The position numbers were made by a program, and so were the translations under genes. The notes below the pieces were generated by a model that did not search any database, was not told where the DNA came from, and worked only from the letters and a program-made list of their open reading frames with translations. This document shows positions 11,054 through 27,100 of a DNA stretch of 64,000 nt, one piece after another. The stretch is from NCBI RefSeq assembly GCF_003672135.1, contig NC_039511.1, positions 4,490,464 to 4,554,463 of the forward strand, read 5' to 3'. How positions within the stretch are numbered: position 1 is the stretch's first letter; the number at the start of each line of letters is the position of its first letter. The DNA is from Ooceraea biroi. Taxonomy: Eukaryota > Arthropoda > Insecta > Hymenoptera > Formicidae.

Positions 11054-14000
11054 TTTGCCGCTCTACTGAACTGCTAACCACACTCGTTCGCTGTAACAAA
11101 AGGCGGAAATAAACAGTTAGACAGATTGCACGTACGCTTTTCTAATATCGAGAACAGTTTCGCGAATTGCGCTTGAAACGAATATGTCCGATTATACGGC
11201 GAGTGTATTCCCTTCCTAATCGCTTGATTCGCATACTTTTGCAGGAACCGCTCTTGCTCGTGTAAAAAATGCCATACACGCAAAAGATTGCCGGAAGATT
11301 GTCATACTACTTCATTGCAGATTTCTTCAGTAGTTTGGAGCTGACATTGATCAGGAAGAAAACTTTTTGGTGATCTTGCAGTACTTGAACAGGATTTTAA
11401 GAGTGAGTGATTAATAATTTTAATAACGTACTGAGGAAAGATCGATGCGCACGCTTGATCGAATTTTCGTTAAAAGATCGATTTTAAAGTATTTCTGCAT
11501 AATGGAGAATACAATAGTCACGGAAAATGTAAAGACAAAGTTCTCGGTATTGCTCAACATTTGTCACAACTTTTTGCGTCCATAGCACTTGAAGTTAATA
11601 TAATTTATGCATCGGATTATGCGTGAGAGCAAACAATGCGACTAGATACAAAAGCGCATTAGCAAAAGGAATTCATGCAAAAGAAAGCACCGTTGAGGAG
11701 TTTTAGCTGTTGTGTATCAAGTATGGTGAAAAGTACATATAAATTTTCTTTGCAACCGAAAGCAGATGTCTTAGGAAATTTCGCTGCTCGTAATAGGCGC
11801 TATACAAAATTCCTATGGCCTGAGGCGATTGCATAAGCCGTCTTAAATTTAACGGCTTGCGTAGGTGCGGCTATGCTTTTTTAACCTTGCCTCGGTAAAC
11901 TGTGTGCCATTTCCGCGATCCATTATCATGAAATAGTCATTTCCTTTATTTATGCATGATACGTGTCTGGCAAATGGATTAGTTAATCGGACTTGGTCTG
12001 ATTGACTCTGATTTCTATTTCTTTTAATTTCATGTCTTCGTAGCCACTCCTAACATTTATTTTTGCAAAAGATATGTGGATTTAATAAATATGAAGAATA
12101 AAACAAGCGTGTTAAAATATTACACGCGGTTTTAAGAATAAAAGTGTCAGCGCTGAATTATCGTGTTATATTATGTTATATTTAGATTGGTGGTATCAAA
12201 TTCAGATCTGTAATTTGAAAATTCTTATACAGTAGCGTCTCGTTTCGATCGCGTTCGAAAGCAGGATTGGTCTGTAGCGTTCTTTGCATCGGCCAATCGT
12301 AGCTTGTGACACAAAACGGGAGCGTCGTTTTCTTTTTGTTGACGCAACGGATGCCGCTAATTTTAGCGTCACGCATACTTCATAGTCGCCCTGGATCGCA
12401 CGAGCGTTTTCGCAGATATTCCTGTTTCATTCTCGGCGGGACTGAAGGTCGAGAAGATGAAGTGAAAATGAGGTTGCTTCGCGCTGGTCTCATTGGAAAA
12501 TTAAATAAATTTAGTTTATTTATGATCAGAAATATGTATATTTCTGGAAATGTGATATGATATTACATTTAATTCTTTAATTTTTCATGTTTTATTAGGG
12601 AAAATAAGAATCATTCAGAATCTAGTTTTACGTTTATAATCTAATTTGACATTGTTTAAGATTTATGCCAATCGAGAAGCAGCCTAATTTTACGTAAATT
12701 ACAGCTTTTAAACTGTTAACAAGCTAATCCATTTGCAGAAGAGCAAACATTCTAAAAAAGCTATGAGAATTAAACTAGAGAATTGAATAAAAATAATTTT
12801 TTCAATGCTTTTCCTCAGAAAGCAAGTTTGGTTGACACCTCTCGTAATGAGTTTTTTCGACATTTTAAAAAGACCAGTCTACAAAAATCGTGTAGAAGAA
12901 AAATAGCCTCTTGCCGAGGTCGTCGTTTTTCTCGTCGAGATTCGTTCTCCAGGCGCATTCTCGGACACGGGCAAAAAGGAAGGCGTCGCGGCGCGCCCAC
13001 GAGCGACGCGCCGTGACGCAAGAGTCCCGGATTCGCGGTCGCTATATTTAGGCTGCCCGGGCCCCGGTCCGTTTTTAGTTGGTAACAGGTGGAAGCGTCG
13101 AAGTGTTGAGGCGCGAAACAGCATAGTCGACGAGTCTCTGTCTGACTTTGACCGATTTTCGCGAACCCCCATTGGAGACTCATGGTACTGGTGTGTCCCG
13201 ACGATAATGACCTCGTAAACCCGCAGCTATGGCGGTTCCAGCGCCGCGCCTTCGCCAACGAATCCACCTCGAATTCACACTTCTACGACCTCGATTGTAG
13301 CTTCGCGCATCGAGTTCTCGACGAAATACGCGAATTTTCAACGATATTTATCTTACAAATTTGAAACATATCGAAGAGACATGTTCATGGAAGATTCATA
13401 TTTTATAAGAAACGAGATTCAATATGAAAACCTATTGTTTTTATAGGAAACCCTTATAGAAATATTTTGCCTTGATGTCTTGTTAACTAATTTATGATGA
13501 ACAATAATGCACTGGTTACCCATACAAGTATAAGGAATTTATTTAAACCGCAAGTTCAAGATTTTAAGTTTTTGACTGGTTGCAACAACTTTTGCTAGAT
13601 CACATTGCGATTTCATGAGTATGCTCATCCAAGAATATCTTGACCTTAAAATCATGTCCACGTGGAAACGGATTGGGCCACGAAGTGCTTGACACGCTAA
13701 CCAGTTTGCGCAGATCTTTACGAGACGCCAAGAAAACTGGGAGAGAGTCACCAAGGATCTCTAGACGTTACAAATAAGCCAGATGTAAATTGAGTCAGTG
13801 AGTATATCGAGAGAACGTTGCGAGAAATCGCATTTTTGTTGCGTACGTAATGGAGATCGAGTCGATCGGCGCAGAAGCGCCGGAGAAAAAGATGTAGATG
13901 CGGTGGAGGCACGCGCGGTGCAGGGAGGTGGATTACATCCCCATCCGGATGGCGCGTGATAATCTAGATGGCTTCTAAAAATACGTATGGCGTGGTTAAG

Positions 14001-16369
14001 AGAATCATCTGGGACGCAGATCTAAAAACTGAAATACTCCCCGCAGCCTGCGTGGCTGCTTGCTACTTCGCGAGACTGTCTCGCGAGAATGACTCGAGAA
14101 TCGGATTGATTATTGTCGAAATATTTTAAATGACACTGATTTTTTAACACATGTAAACGAACATTTAAATTTATATTTAATTAGATAAATATTGAAACGG
14201 TAAAATAATACATGGTTTAAGATAATACAATGATGTTATATTAATCATGATTTGAATATTAATATGTTGAAGCTCGTATCGAAAATTGATATCACTATTT
14301 TAACGATAATATATAATAATTATTACATCTTAACTTTTAGTATAAATGATAGTAATGATAGTAATTTTACAAACATTACTATATCTATCCGTCTTTGTTA
14401 TTGTATGGAAGGAATTCGCGTATGCGCATCTTCGAAAGATACGTCATACATCGTTACGCGTTCTCATGAAAGACTGGTGACGAAGAAATCAAATAATCAG
14501 GAGATTTGGCACTCTCTCGCCAACACGTGCGGAGTTTTAGTGACCCTCGCGATGCGTTGCAACGAGATTACAGCTTACGACTACCACGGCAACTCTTCCA
14601 CCTGTCGTCCTAGCATTCTTGGCTGAAAATCACATGGTACACGCGACCTCGTAAGAGAGCCAAGCTTGACATAATATGGCCCGGTTAAATAACGATACAC
14701 ATTATATATTCCGTCAAAGTCAATTTCAAATTAAATTCATTCAGATTAAAGAAGCTTCCTTGTATTGTAGAAAATTCGCACGCACTTTCTCATCAACTCA
14801 ACAGTAGAAACTGTTGAATGATTTTACAAAGTAGGTATATCAACAAAACATATTAATATAATTATAAATAATTACTTATGATATGATTGAATTAAGAAAT
14901 ATCTCTCACTATTTCGTTCCTATTAAAAAAAAGTTTCTCGTCTCTGACAAAGAAGTGGAGTACGCTATACTCATTACCAAAGGTTTCGTATAATAAACTG
15001 AGCAAGCTGCAGGTTTCCGGGGACGCTTGGCGTGTCATAACGATTACTCCCCGAGTGATTGGTGGACAGGAGGGGTGAAAGTGTGCTTATGCATAGCGTG
15101 CTCGCGGCTGGTTGCTAGTGTTAGGAACATCGGACCGATGTTGAAGACTTGCCAGGCGGTCGGACGCAAATTTCCTAAGTGCACGTTTCTTTAGAGATTC
15201 CGGGCTCTCGCGTGACTCGTTAAAAGCCCGCGCGCGGGATCCGCGTGACCATCCCCGGCGGGAACCACGCCGGAGAAGGAAAAGTTTTGCGCATCGTGAT
15301 ATTAATGCCGAAACTTCATCGGCACGCCCCGAGGAGACCGGCACGTTATACGCCAAAACGCGAGAAGCCGAAAGCCGCGGGAAGTAGCAGCGTCCGCTCG
15401 CTTCAGACAGCGTTTTTCAGCAGGAACACGCGGCGACGTAGCGCGATTATCGCACGTGTCGGTTTCATTATGTCGGCGTTGATTCAACGGCGTTTTCGCG
15501 TTCATTTAGTTTTCATGGCACTATTAAATTCTAGCGAGATATTAAGTTGATTTCGTCGCCGCGCGCTCTCGGTACCAAGGCTGTTCTATAAATGAGATTG
15601 AAATATTTGTCGCGGTTGGAGCGCACTTCTCGGCGATATTAAAATAAATTTAGAGTAGGTCTCCCACATCTGTTGTGACAGCTTCCCGATCGACGGTGAC
15701 TATTGTTTACGGTAACATTAAATTTGATCTCTTTCGGCGCGACTTGAGAGAGTAGTAGCGTCCCAATTCGGTCGGACGCGTCGTTTAACTCGCCGTGCCT
15801 TACGAGACGTTGGCTGGCACTTGCGCTGACGTGCTCCACAATATTAGCAAGCCCATCAATCTGGAGCGCATCTAGTGCTCTTCGAGAACCAGGTTTCGCA
15901 AAGTCCTCGTTTTAAACTTTCCGGCCAGTGGAACTCGCGGAAAATACACAAAGCACACAACGATACACAGATACTAAACGAATAGTGGACAAGCAACAGA
16001 GAGTGACGTTTTATGTCAGACACCATATTATTTACTTATTTATTTATTGAACGGATTTTTTTAACAAAATAGTTATTCATTAAATAGATTTTTTAATAAG
16101 ATATTTTCATTTTATTTTATTAAATCGACATTTTTGTCGTCAGGGATTATCGACGAGAGTATCGATTTTCGTAGATAAGAATACAAACTTCGTTTCGGGA
16201 CTGAAATTTCTGCCTATCGCGAAGCAATCAAGGTCGTGAAGGCTTTTCTACCGAGCAGCACAGAAACGTGACGGGGTGACAAGTGCGCGAAATCGCACCG
16301 ACGTTCCTTGACTGGTAGGCAAATTGCTTCGAGTTTTAACAGTAAGAAAGGGAACGACTATAACAGACG

Positions 16370-16740
16370 CGTCGGTCTTGGCGGATCGCGCCGATCGGCT
16401 ATTCTCGGCCGATGGTATAAATAAGCGATCGCGCGCGCACGCGTTACGTAAGCGTTAAACAAACCCTTGCCAATTATTATAAACAATTCGCCACTCCGCG
16501 GACGATTGGCATAAACTCGACGATCGTCAGGCGCGGCGCGGCGCGGCCGCGTCGCGCACGAGCCTGAAATTGGTATTGCAATAAAAAGGAAGCCGAGACG
16601 ACGCGCGCCGGCCAAATTGCCAAGTCGCTTCCACGAAATTAGAATTCGCCGGAGGCGAGAGATCACGTCGACAGGAAGAGCGGGCCCAATAAATTTCCGG
16701 CGTTAACAAGGATCGCCTTATAGTCGTCGCATTCATCTCA
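16370..16740. other. CpG-rich patch
   Basis: Dense in CG dinucleotides, including GCGCGGCGCGGCGCGGCCGC near 16531. There is no supported exon. It could be a promoter-associated or unmethylated patch, but no transcript evidence is visible. Confidence 0.35.
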
Positions 16741-18134
16741 ATCCATTCAGCCTCGAGTGATCCCGCGGCGAAAGCATCATTTATTAAAAGCGATGGCTTC
16801 CCCGAACGATCAACATGTGTTATAATATACTCATCTCGCTCGTGATCAATATCCTTTAATTTAAATTTAAGAGTGTATAAATTATTTAAAAATGACGGCT
16901 ATGTAAGTAATGAACTAGATAAACATCTGTTTTTCTCGTGATCTCAACTCTCAAGGCTTAAGTGATTAAAACAAGATTATACTATGTAAACTAACGATTA
17001 CTGAATAATTGCATAATTTTTCATATTACAATCTACAATTTTATTTAGAACGCAAATGCAATTTTTACAGAACGTTGGCAACATGACTGGTGGTAAGTGA
17101 AGTAGGTGGTATATTACGCAACGGCGCGAGTTGGCTTTACTTGTTCGCCTTTCTGAAAAATTCGCACACTTTTATACGGTTGTACTCGATTTAAACATAC
17201 AGCTGTCAGAGAGAGGAAGAGAAAGAGGAACGTCACTTTAAACGACAGGCAGCGATTTGGTCACGCGAAGCAAAAATGCCATGCTAAACGCGAATGAGGT
17301 CGTGATTACGCATAACTAACGGGGCGCTCTTTTAATAAACATAATATTACAAGCTAATGCTATGCAAATTATTGATCGAATAATATTGGCGAAATATCCT
17401 AGATATCAAAGATCAATAGTAAACATTAAAACAATCAGATTAACAATCTATCAGCTTTTGACGCATTCTGACAGGTCTGACATAATTACAGGACTGATAC
17501 TCCACAATTTGTTTGTTTACACGCATTATTTATCATACAATCAATGCGATTATGTACAATCAAGAGTGTTAGCTAAAATTATCGATTAATCGAATAGTAC
17601 GCTGCACACGAGGTTCCGTTACGTTAGTGACGCTGTTAGTCCGCAAGCGCACGCAAGTGCACGCAAATCAGTACACCTGTGAGTACACACGCAAAGGGGT
17701 TGAAACGTGAGGGTGGCGGGTGTAGAGGCTGGCGGTTAGCGTGGTTAACACGCGGTCTCGCGTGGATGGTTAGTGGAAGAGCGAGTTCCTACTAAATGTG
17801 TGTGTGTATGCGATGCAGCTCTCGGCAGCGGAGGAGGATCACGTCCGACCAGGCGTTTCTTTCTTCACTGCCGCACACTCGGCGCGTCGGAGGGTCGCGC
17901 CGTTTTCCTCGCGTGCGCGCGTATCGGGGCAACCCCCTCGGGGAATACCCGCGATCCACCCTTTCGGTGCACTCACGATGGCGTTCGCGTCGCCCTCTCG
18001 CTACCCCCGTATCCGATCCTCGTCCTGTACGTCCCTCTCGTCGCAAACTGGAGGAACTTCCCTCCGCGGGCGCTCACCCCCTTTTCTCTCTCGGCGGAAA
18101 GAAAAAAGTTCTCCGACTTCCGACCAGCGATCAG

Positions 18135-18135
18135 G

Positions 18136-18178
<43 letters not shown>

Positions 18179-18179
18179 G
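18135..18179. repeat. GAAA/GA simple repeat
   Basis: A GAAA run passes into an uninterrupted AG run and back to AAAGAGAG. It is a purine-only stretch on the plus strand. Confidence 0.9.
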
Positions 18180-21100
18180 ATGCAGGCCTTTACCTAAGTA
18201 TTTCGGGCGACCGTTCGGTTCGGGGATTGGACCTTAGACTGGGCAACTGCCGCTAAAAGTGTGGACTAGTATACGCCGGTGGTGTACACGGTGGCGCCGA
18301 TCTGGCGATGGGATCCGGCGGTAAGCCGCTCGACATTTATGGCACAACCCCCGCCAGCAAGACGCGATTGGTTGAACGGGGCTGTCGTGGGCAGGAAGAG
18401 ACGAGGAAAAGACGAGGGAAGAGAGCAGAATGTGCGCGCCGCAGCTTCCACCGACTGGTCCTCGCCTCGCGGATCCGCGGATCCGCTCGCAGGCCCGCTT
18501 GCGGCCGAGACTGCGCACTCTCCACCCCATGGGATTTACGATTTTATGCGTGCTCGCGCAACCACCTCGCACCAACCCCCGTGTAACCCGGGAATCGAGA
18601 ACGCGTCCATGGATTCCCAGAGCGCGCAGAAACCCGCCGGCATTATGTAATGTCAATGCATGTAAATCGTGCCACGCGCCTCCTCGCGCGCGATCGTCAC
18701 TCGAGGAAGCAGCCTCTCGAGTGGATTTATGGGGCTCCCATCTGCGAAATTTTAGTCGCGTTCCGTTACGTTTTTGCACACGTATCTTGCGGAGGGTCTT
18801 TCTGAAAATTAAATAACGAGAAGGGTGCAAGAGGAGAGAAAGCAGCTTTCCATTGCGTCAGTGTACAGATCCGTATGCTGGCGACGACTGATTACTTAAA
18901 TAGTTGTTGTAACAAATCTCAATTGACAGCGGAATCCTTTTTTCTTCCTTTGATTCACTTCGAGCGACTTACGTTCCATCAGTTCTGCACCCGTATTTCA
19001 TTCGCGATGCGAATCAATGCTGGAAGCATTATTTCTGTTCCGCCAAGCAATGACTCAGTCTAATGAGGGAAGGAGCAGAGTTGCAGCACCGTAATGCAGA
19101 TGTGCCGTTACCGTGCACGTGCTCCATTTATTATTATGCGTAGCAGCAAATGAACAAAAGCGGGACGTCGCTTAATTTCCGGAGTGGGCGCACTGCCTGC
19201 AAATCAAATAATCTAACGCTCTCTAAATTTATTTCGTTTTCTTCTCTTTCACGTTCAGCTACAATGCGACCGCCGATATTCCCACGTTATAGCCGGAAAG
19301 CTATGAAAAGTCAAAAAGTCAGCGCCGTCGATTTACGAAAGTGAATCACGCGGCAACGATTCTCATTTTGATTACAGCGACACTTTCTCGCGCTGCACCG
19401 TAACCGCCTGCAACTCACGCTGATTCTAAATATATGCGGTCATATGTCTCCCCTTTTTTATAAATATATACACGTGATTCAACGACGTTCTCGGATGCGA
19501 TTCTAAAGAAGGCGTTCGGTTGCCCAATCTGGTTCCCGTGGCGCAGTTCACGTTTCCCCGTCAATGGGCGCCCTTGATATATTTTTGCTCACCTTGAACC
19601 TTCAAGTGTCGTGATTTAGTGGTCCCATAAGCTTTATTAAAAGATCGAAGAGTTTGCAATCGTTGATAATGCGCGATGGAAACGCGTTGACGCGTTTAAT
19701 CGCTCGGTTTGCGGATGACAGGCGATTCTAACACTGAACGTCACGCGGTACCTGACGAATGACGAAACGCAATGTTAAGCCAAATTGACATTGGCAATAT
19801 GTGGCGTGCGGGTCCTTGAGTGAAGGCCACCCCACGTGCCGCGAAATGTAGCATGATGTTTTCCGTCACATTGTGGATGTCAGTCGCAGAAAAGTACCTC
19901 GAAAGTGATTTTACACAAATATAATAATGACGACGCAGAGTAGTGACATCATGCATAAATCTAACGCTGGCTTTGCAAACGAAAAATACGTTATTTTTGA
20001 AGCACGTGATGCGTCGAAGATGATTTTTACCAAAAACAGACGCGAGAATTAATGATGAGAATTGAGACACAATCAACTGCATTCGTCAGAGATCGCGTCA
20101 ATGCGATCACCGAGGATTTATTGAGCCGTCAAGTTGAGGAAGTGAGTAATTGATCCATACTTGATTCCACGCAAATATCTGTGTTTACGACGAAGCCAGT
20201 GACGTCAATTGATCTTTCAAATCTACGTCATTCAAAGAGAATACCTCGGTCAGACGTGTGCAAAAATTCTCAACAACGTGATCTGCACACGAAAGTCACC
20301 AGTTAGTAAGATGATCGATTTAGCCAAACATAAATTACATTTATATATGAACGCACGCACGTATCGACTTTGGCGTCATTACAAGATACGACGAGTGAAG
20401 AAAGCTGCTGGTTATTTTAGCCAACATAGATCAAATAAAAATATACACGTGATTTATCGCTAAAATTCATGCGGGCTTTAAAAGCAGTTGAAGCTAAAAG
20501 AAATACAATATAAAAATATTAAATGAACTATAATGAAGTATACGGCATTTTGGAAACGCAGTGACACGACATGCGGTCCTTCGAGGCGCGTTGCATCTGC
20601 AAAAGGCCTAACAGAGGCTGGCCCGGCGCAAATGTACTAACAAGGGCGGAAGAAAGGTGATCTTTTCGTTTTTGGCACTCCCTCAGTCATTCGCGGGCGG
20701 CCTCCTAGCACACATATACCGGGTGCGCTAAATGCAGCGCTATTTTCGTTGCCGCGTACGCGCCGGTTTGGTCGGTCCGGTGATATACAAGCGAGGAGGA
20801 CCGTATTTATTTTCAATTCGGCCACGGCCAGACTGACGATACTGATCGGCACACAGGATGCACTGTTACGGTGACACATGTGCCGACTATGCGTCTCCGA
20901 GCCGTTTCGATGCACCCTGAGGTTAAGAGTCCGATCGATGTAAGCAGGTGGTCACTTCGTGGAAACATCATTGAGACGCGTAGATCGTCCAGCTTGAATA
21001 AAACGCTTAATTAGCATCAGAGACATAGGTACGGACAATTGAAACTGTTTTTACGTTCTTATGAAAGCGCGATTGCTTCGTCGTATTGCAAGACGATATT

Positions 21101-24100
21101 ACAAGACGAACTCTTTTCAGTTTCGGAAAACACGATAATCGAAAAACTCGAGAGTTATGAATATCAATTAATTTTTGGGCAATCCTAGATTATATTATTA
21201 TTTTTGATAAAGTGAGTGTGATGTGTAATATAATTTGATAAATGTGGAATCTTTTTTATTTTCTCGATAAATAGATCTGCTGTTATTTAGAGCGTTTAAT
21301 ATTCTGAAATCTTCTCCACGTGTAAATGCATGTCCACTGACACCTATCAGCGTTATAACTTACCGATTCCGACGCTTGACCTAATTTCTAGACGTTCGTT
21401 TCAGTTTTGCTTCAAATTTAGACGTCTACGTTGTCGCAGCATGCATATCCTGCCGCATTTTGCATAGATGGCCTAAAAAAGGTGCATTCATGAAATGTAC
21501 GATTCCTGATGCAGAGAAATAGTATGATTTTTAGACACGTTATTATTTAGATTGAAGTCGACAATTTTTGCAGTACACTTTTTTATGATTTTTATACATC
21601 CCAAAATTATAAAAACTGTGGAATGCACATCGCGAATTTCGTAACGAATTCCAATCCGGGCAAAAGCGGCGCGCGAAAGGCAGTGAATGAGACTCGTAGT
21701 TAAAATTATAACTATGACGAATAACTACGGCTCGTGCCGCGGAATCGTTTCTGCAATAAAACAAACATCATACGTGCGTAACACGGTGATACGCGCCGGT
21801 TCCTAAATTTAAGTCCGTACTACTGCACGCGAAAATGCTGCCAGTCCAAGCGGAACTTCTGCGCATCTGCGCACCAGTGACCTACGTTTACTATTACCCA
21901 TATAAGTATTGAAAAGATCATGAGAAAACAAATATAAATGTATGTAAATGAATAAATAAATATCAATACATTTTTCAAATATTTTACCAAAAGCTCTGAC
22001 TATTCGGAAAACAGAACGAATAGAATCGGCACACCGCCATCGCGCCTTCGTCTTAATAGACAGAATAGAAGAGAATAAAAGAGCAGAAGGGATTTGCAAA
22101 CGAGCGGAGGATTTCCCATTTTCGTTTGTTCCTCGGTCTCATCGGACACGTCGTCGTGCGGGATGTTGAAATGCGCGAAAATCAATATGAGGCGCGCGCG
22201 TCTTCGGGCGCCGTAAAGCCCGTCGGAGGACGCTGATCCCCGGCTAAATTGAAACTTATGAGTTTTCCAGTCCGGGGGCCCTCACGGCCGCCTCTTCTTG
22301 CACTCGCGTCCGCCATTCTTCTTCGCCGTTAAGGAGACCTCGTCTCCTTGGTAACTGATACGCCTTATTAGCTGCTCTCCTCACCTTATGAGCCTCACGA
22401 GGATCATGCGCCCACCGGTCTCCCTTGCGCAGTAACCCACCTCTCGTCTTGCGACTCCGTGCCCTTCTTCAGGAATGGACGTCCCTTCCACGTGAATCAC
22501 CCTTATCCCCGCTGCCACGATATGAAGATGCCTGATGAAAGGTAGCCGCTGAAAAATTTACCGCTCTGTTGCTGTATAAAACCGGTTACTTGCTGACTCT
22601 TCAAGGATACCCGAGTTGGGTTTCATGAAGAAAGAGCAGCTCGACAAAGACGTCTCTTTGAGTACAGTAAGCAAAAAGTAATTTATAGTTCTCCGCTCTC
22701 TCTTCTGACTTAAGCAACTTATGCAACGTTTTGTTTGATCGTGCAGAATGCTAGCTCTTGAAATGCGTACTTCATCATTTCGGATTATGAATCCGTATGA
22801 TGTTGCTGTTGCGATCAATTTGTCTCGATTTGCTCGTTGATGCACCCAGCGTGAGATTCACCGGCGCATATCCATCGAATCGGCCATTGAAAGATATTTA
22901 GGCGATTTGGGTGGGCTACCGACGAGCCGTCAGTTTCATTCATGAGAATTCCGTGGCCACCATACAGGCCATTCTGCGACACCGCCGGCTATCCATATAC
23001 CCATAACCACATGGGACAACGACAATGCCACGCGGCCCGGCATAATGCACGGAAAATACAAATATTTTGGACAGGCGCGATTTCACGCGACAACGCCTCC
23101 CTTTACGCGCCACCCGATAGACGAGAAGCGCGAGGGTTCCTCTCTCAGTCATCTCGAAAACGTGTAAACGGCAGCTGAGAAAGCATGTATCTCCGAATTC
23201 GTTGCTTTGCTTGCGGATCATGCGACATTAACGCGGAATTACAAGACTCATTCACAGGAATATCTCTTTTTATACACTCGGTGTCATCATGTTTGCCTGG
23301 AGTTAAATTATAAGAGATAACTGTTTCATCTGAACTATGTAAAAAAGATTAAAAAGAATTCCTTAAAATATATCTATTATCTAAACTATTTATTACATGT
23401 TTTATATTCTGATTTAATACAAATTTTGAAAATGTTTTGTGACGTTTCTCTCTATTTTCTTTCATTTTTTAACATTTTTCTAGAGTGCTGTCACGCAATT
23501 CATATATCTCTCGCGAGGCAGAGATACTCCTGAATTACTAACCACGCGCTTCTAACCGAGTTCATTCCGCACGACACACACATAGACCATCCGCTTCTCT
23601 GCGTGATTTCTGGGCCACCTGGTGCACCCCATAAAACAGAATTTGTCAGCAGCTCCCTGTCGCCGTTGCTCTTTGCAAGAGTGACTTCGGAGGTAACGGA
23701 GATTTTTCGAAATTTCACGCCCATTACCATTGTCAATGGGCAGATGCCGCATAACAAAGGGCGCGAGTCTCTCGCACCTTTCCACGCATATTTCTGTCAC
23801 CCTTAATACGGACGAAAGTGACTGTATCTTTTAAAGACGTTTAAGAATATGATAACTACCTATTATATGCTTCGTCAAAACGCTCTAAACCTTATGATAT
23901 TTGTCATTGAAAGTTGGCTGCTTCATAGGTACATCTCCCATTTCAACCGTTTCTTCTAAAGTCGTTGAACTGGCGGATCTCTTTGTCCTCCAAGTTATAA
24001 CTCATAGTTAATCTTCTTATTTGTTATGCAATAATACTGTATTAAATATAAACAGATCTATAAAAGAGATAATTTTTAAATAAAATAAATTTCGAAGGAA

Positions 24101-27100
24101 GAAAATATTTTCAAGGTATATAAATATTACAAAGACAATTGAAAGGATGAAAGACTTGAGCGTGATAACGATGATCAATTTTAAATGCTTTCCCTCGTGG
24201 CGTTCGAGGCTGTCATCGTATTCTTAAATGGCACGCACCGCCGTTTTTATCACGCGCTTGATTAAATCTCATCAATCTTTATTAGGCGACGAGGCTTCAT
24301 ATCGACAACGGTGATTTCACGATGACGTTAGCCGAGATAGAAACCCCCGTTGGAGCCATGAATACGTTTATGGTGGTGGAGGGTGAGCCCCCTGCCGACG
24401 CTCGAAAACTCGCTAAGACAATATCCGCTCTACCGTGCGCCCCCCGCTCTGATATACGTGTCTTCTGGGGATTATCTTGTCGACCGACGCCGCCTACAAT
24501 TATTTGACGACTACATTATTCGATTTGCGGCGGTGTAATTGACGGCTGACTTGAACTGCGTTTGTTGGATTTGGCTTATTCACATTTTAATATCGAACGC
24601 ATCGTTATTGCACGTCAGATAACATATTTAAACTGTTCGAATAGCACAGTCGTCCACTTTTGCATACAATAAATATGTATCTTTTATGTTATCGATTTTT
24701 CTGCTTTGATGACTTTAGTAATACTTCTGGAATTTTTTTAATAAGTGCTGCGTAGATAATCTGAGAAACATTAAGTGTCAGTTAGTGATTAAATGAGCGC
24801 GTGTGTTATTAATGAGGGTTCCATTTATTGAAACGCGCTACAAGACATTGCTTATAATGAACTTTACGATGGAGCAAGCGCGTAAAGCAGTCGTATAAAG
24901 ATCCTCGTTACAGCAACTGTAACGATCGCATTTGTATCGCCATATTACGTCTTATCCCGCTTTATTGAATGTTCTTGTAAATAAGGTCTAAGTGTTGACG
25001 ATATATCTAGTTTAATGGGCTTTCCTCCTTTTCACTTACCATCCATGACTTCCCGCGTTTCGTTTCCTCGTTCTTCCACATTATCTTGAACAGTTTCGTG
25101 CGTCGTCGCTAAATGAAAAACTAACGAGATGACACAGCACGTCCATTCTATTTGTTGGCGAAAATCATCTAGAAATGAATCATTATCACTACCTCTAAAC
25201 ATTTTCTATCTTAATGAAGATGAAAAATAGAAAAAAATAGTAGCTGATGAAGACGCCAACTTGTTAGGATTTCTTCTCGAAAGCTTCAAACGTTATTAAA
25301 ATTTCGAACAAAGCTCTCCTTGGTTATCACTTGGAAAGCTCTAGCTTCTTTACCTGCGACATACTTACTTGTGTGTAGTATGTGCTGCACATACACATAC
25401 ATACGCGCAATCCATCGACCAAACCTCACGCAATGAAAGCTCCTCTGGTAGCCAATGAGAAATCAATCCTCGTGCTCTAAAGTGCCTTTGCTTTCGCCGG
25501 CAACCCGCCGGCCGGCCATCAGCCTTTCATATGTTAATGACGATCGTCAGACATCAGACCGCCGAGTCTAATATCGACTAACGTAATCCGGGCTTAAGGC
25601 TTACAAACTCCCCGTGTATATATGTATATGCCGCCCTTCTCTGCACCCTTCTCTCACTCTTTCTCTCTCTCTTGCTCCGAGGTTCACTCCCGTTCGTTCG
25701 GATGGCGGTGTAGCTCGGGTTTCGCCTATATGACAAGTATATTACGTCGTGCGTTTATATCAATTAGCCTCTGACGTTTCGGGGGTGTGCTCGCTCGTGA
25801 GGCCGATGCTAAAAGGGTGTCGGGCGATGGCGAAGAGAGTGCTCTCCGCTGAACACACCCTTGGGGGCGCATGCCCGCTTTCTCATTATCGAGGTGGAAA
25901 AGCCGCGAGCATTATCGCCTGATTTTTTTCGATCGATGTGTCACAGAGATTCGAGTTTAACATGATCAGAGATTGAAATATACGTTGACTTGGTTCACAT
26001 AAATTTCTCTGCAAGCACGTTCGCTGCAACTTTGCTTCTTCTTCTGGATAGTATTTTTCTAGATTAATCTCAAATTAGTTTGCGATAGTTTGCAACGTTC
26101 TAGTATTATAGCGATTTTCATTAAATTTTTCAGAATTTTCTTGTTTGTGCTTCGTATCTCTTTATGATTAGATATTTATTAGGAAATTATAAGCATTAAA
26201 TTGATAGTGTCATTGTCGATAGTCGTACTTAACGATACCTGGGTTCGACGCGAGAATTGAAGCTCTTCCGCTGCTCTTTAGCAGAATACGTTTTGTAAGA
26301 CTCCCCGGCTCGGATCGATGGTGATCGACACGCATCGCTTGTCCCTCGGTGTGCATTGTGTCTATTACACCACCGAGAGACAAATTTCCTGAATGGGCGA
26401 CGGCCATCGATCTCTCTTTCGAAAAGTAAAAAAGAGGGAGAGGGGAACCAGAAGGAGAGACGTGAAACGAGATCGGGAGAAGCGACGGAAACACGGGACA
26501 CGCCTTGTCGGAACAGGGTCGCCTCTTTCTCTCGCGGGGCCCAGAAACGGGGTCCCCGACAAGAATCCACCCTCCCTGGTCTCCCTCTCTCCTCTCGTTC
26601 TGTCGTTCGTGCATCGTCGTTAAATGGATTTAAACGATCGCCTCGCCGACAATGCCGGCAACACGCAACCGAGCTTGGCCAATGCACACCAGCTGGCCGA
26701 AAATTTTGATTTATCATCGCCATGGCTCTCCTCCAGGACACGCGAGATCAAGAGTCTCGCCTTGAAGAATCCTAAGTACACAGCCTGCCGCTCCTGTCAA
26801 CAGAAAGCGCACTCGTAATTGATCCGCCGCGTTTCGTGAATTTGCCGCTTTGAGGAAGAAAACGCCGCGATGCCTAACCAGACTGCTATTGATCTTCGCA
26901 GAAAAATACGGCGGAAATTGAATTGACGTCATCCGGCGTTAATCGAAAGGTTGCCTCTGAGTTTGCTTCGAGATGTATAAGTCAAGCCGCAGAGTATATT
27001 TCTGTCCACGAGCGTTACTGCTCTTTAGTTTCAAGAAGTTCAAAAGCAATAATCTTCTATTCCGTCACCGGTCAGATTTCCTTCTTTCTCTTTCTTTTCT

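Noticed and set aside
18234..18830. Minus-strand 198-codon frame
   Set aside because: In a CpG-rich patch with overlapping open frames on both strands, Arg/Ser-rich composition typical of chance translation, no domain.
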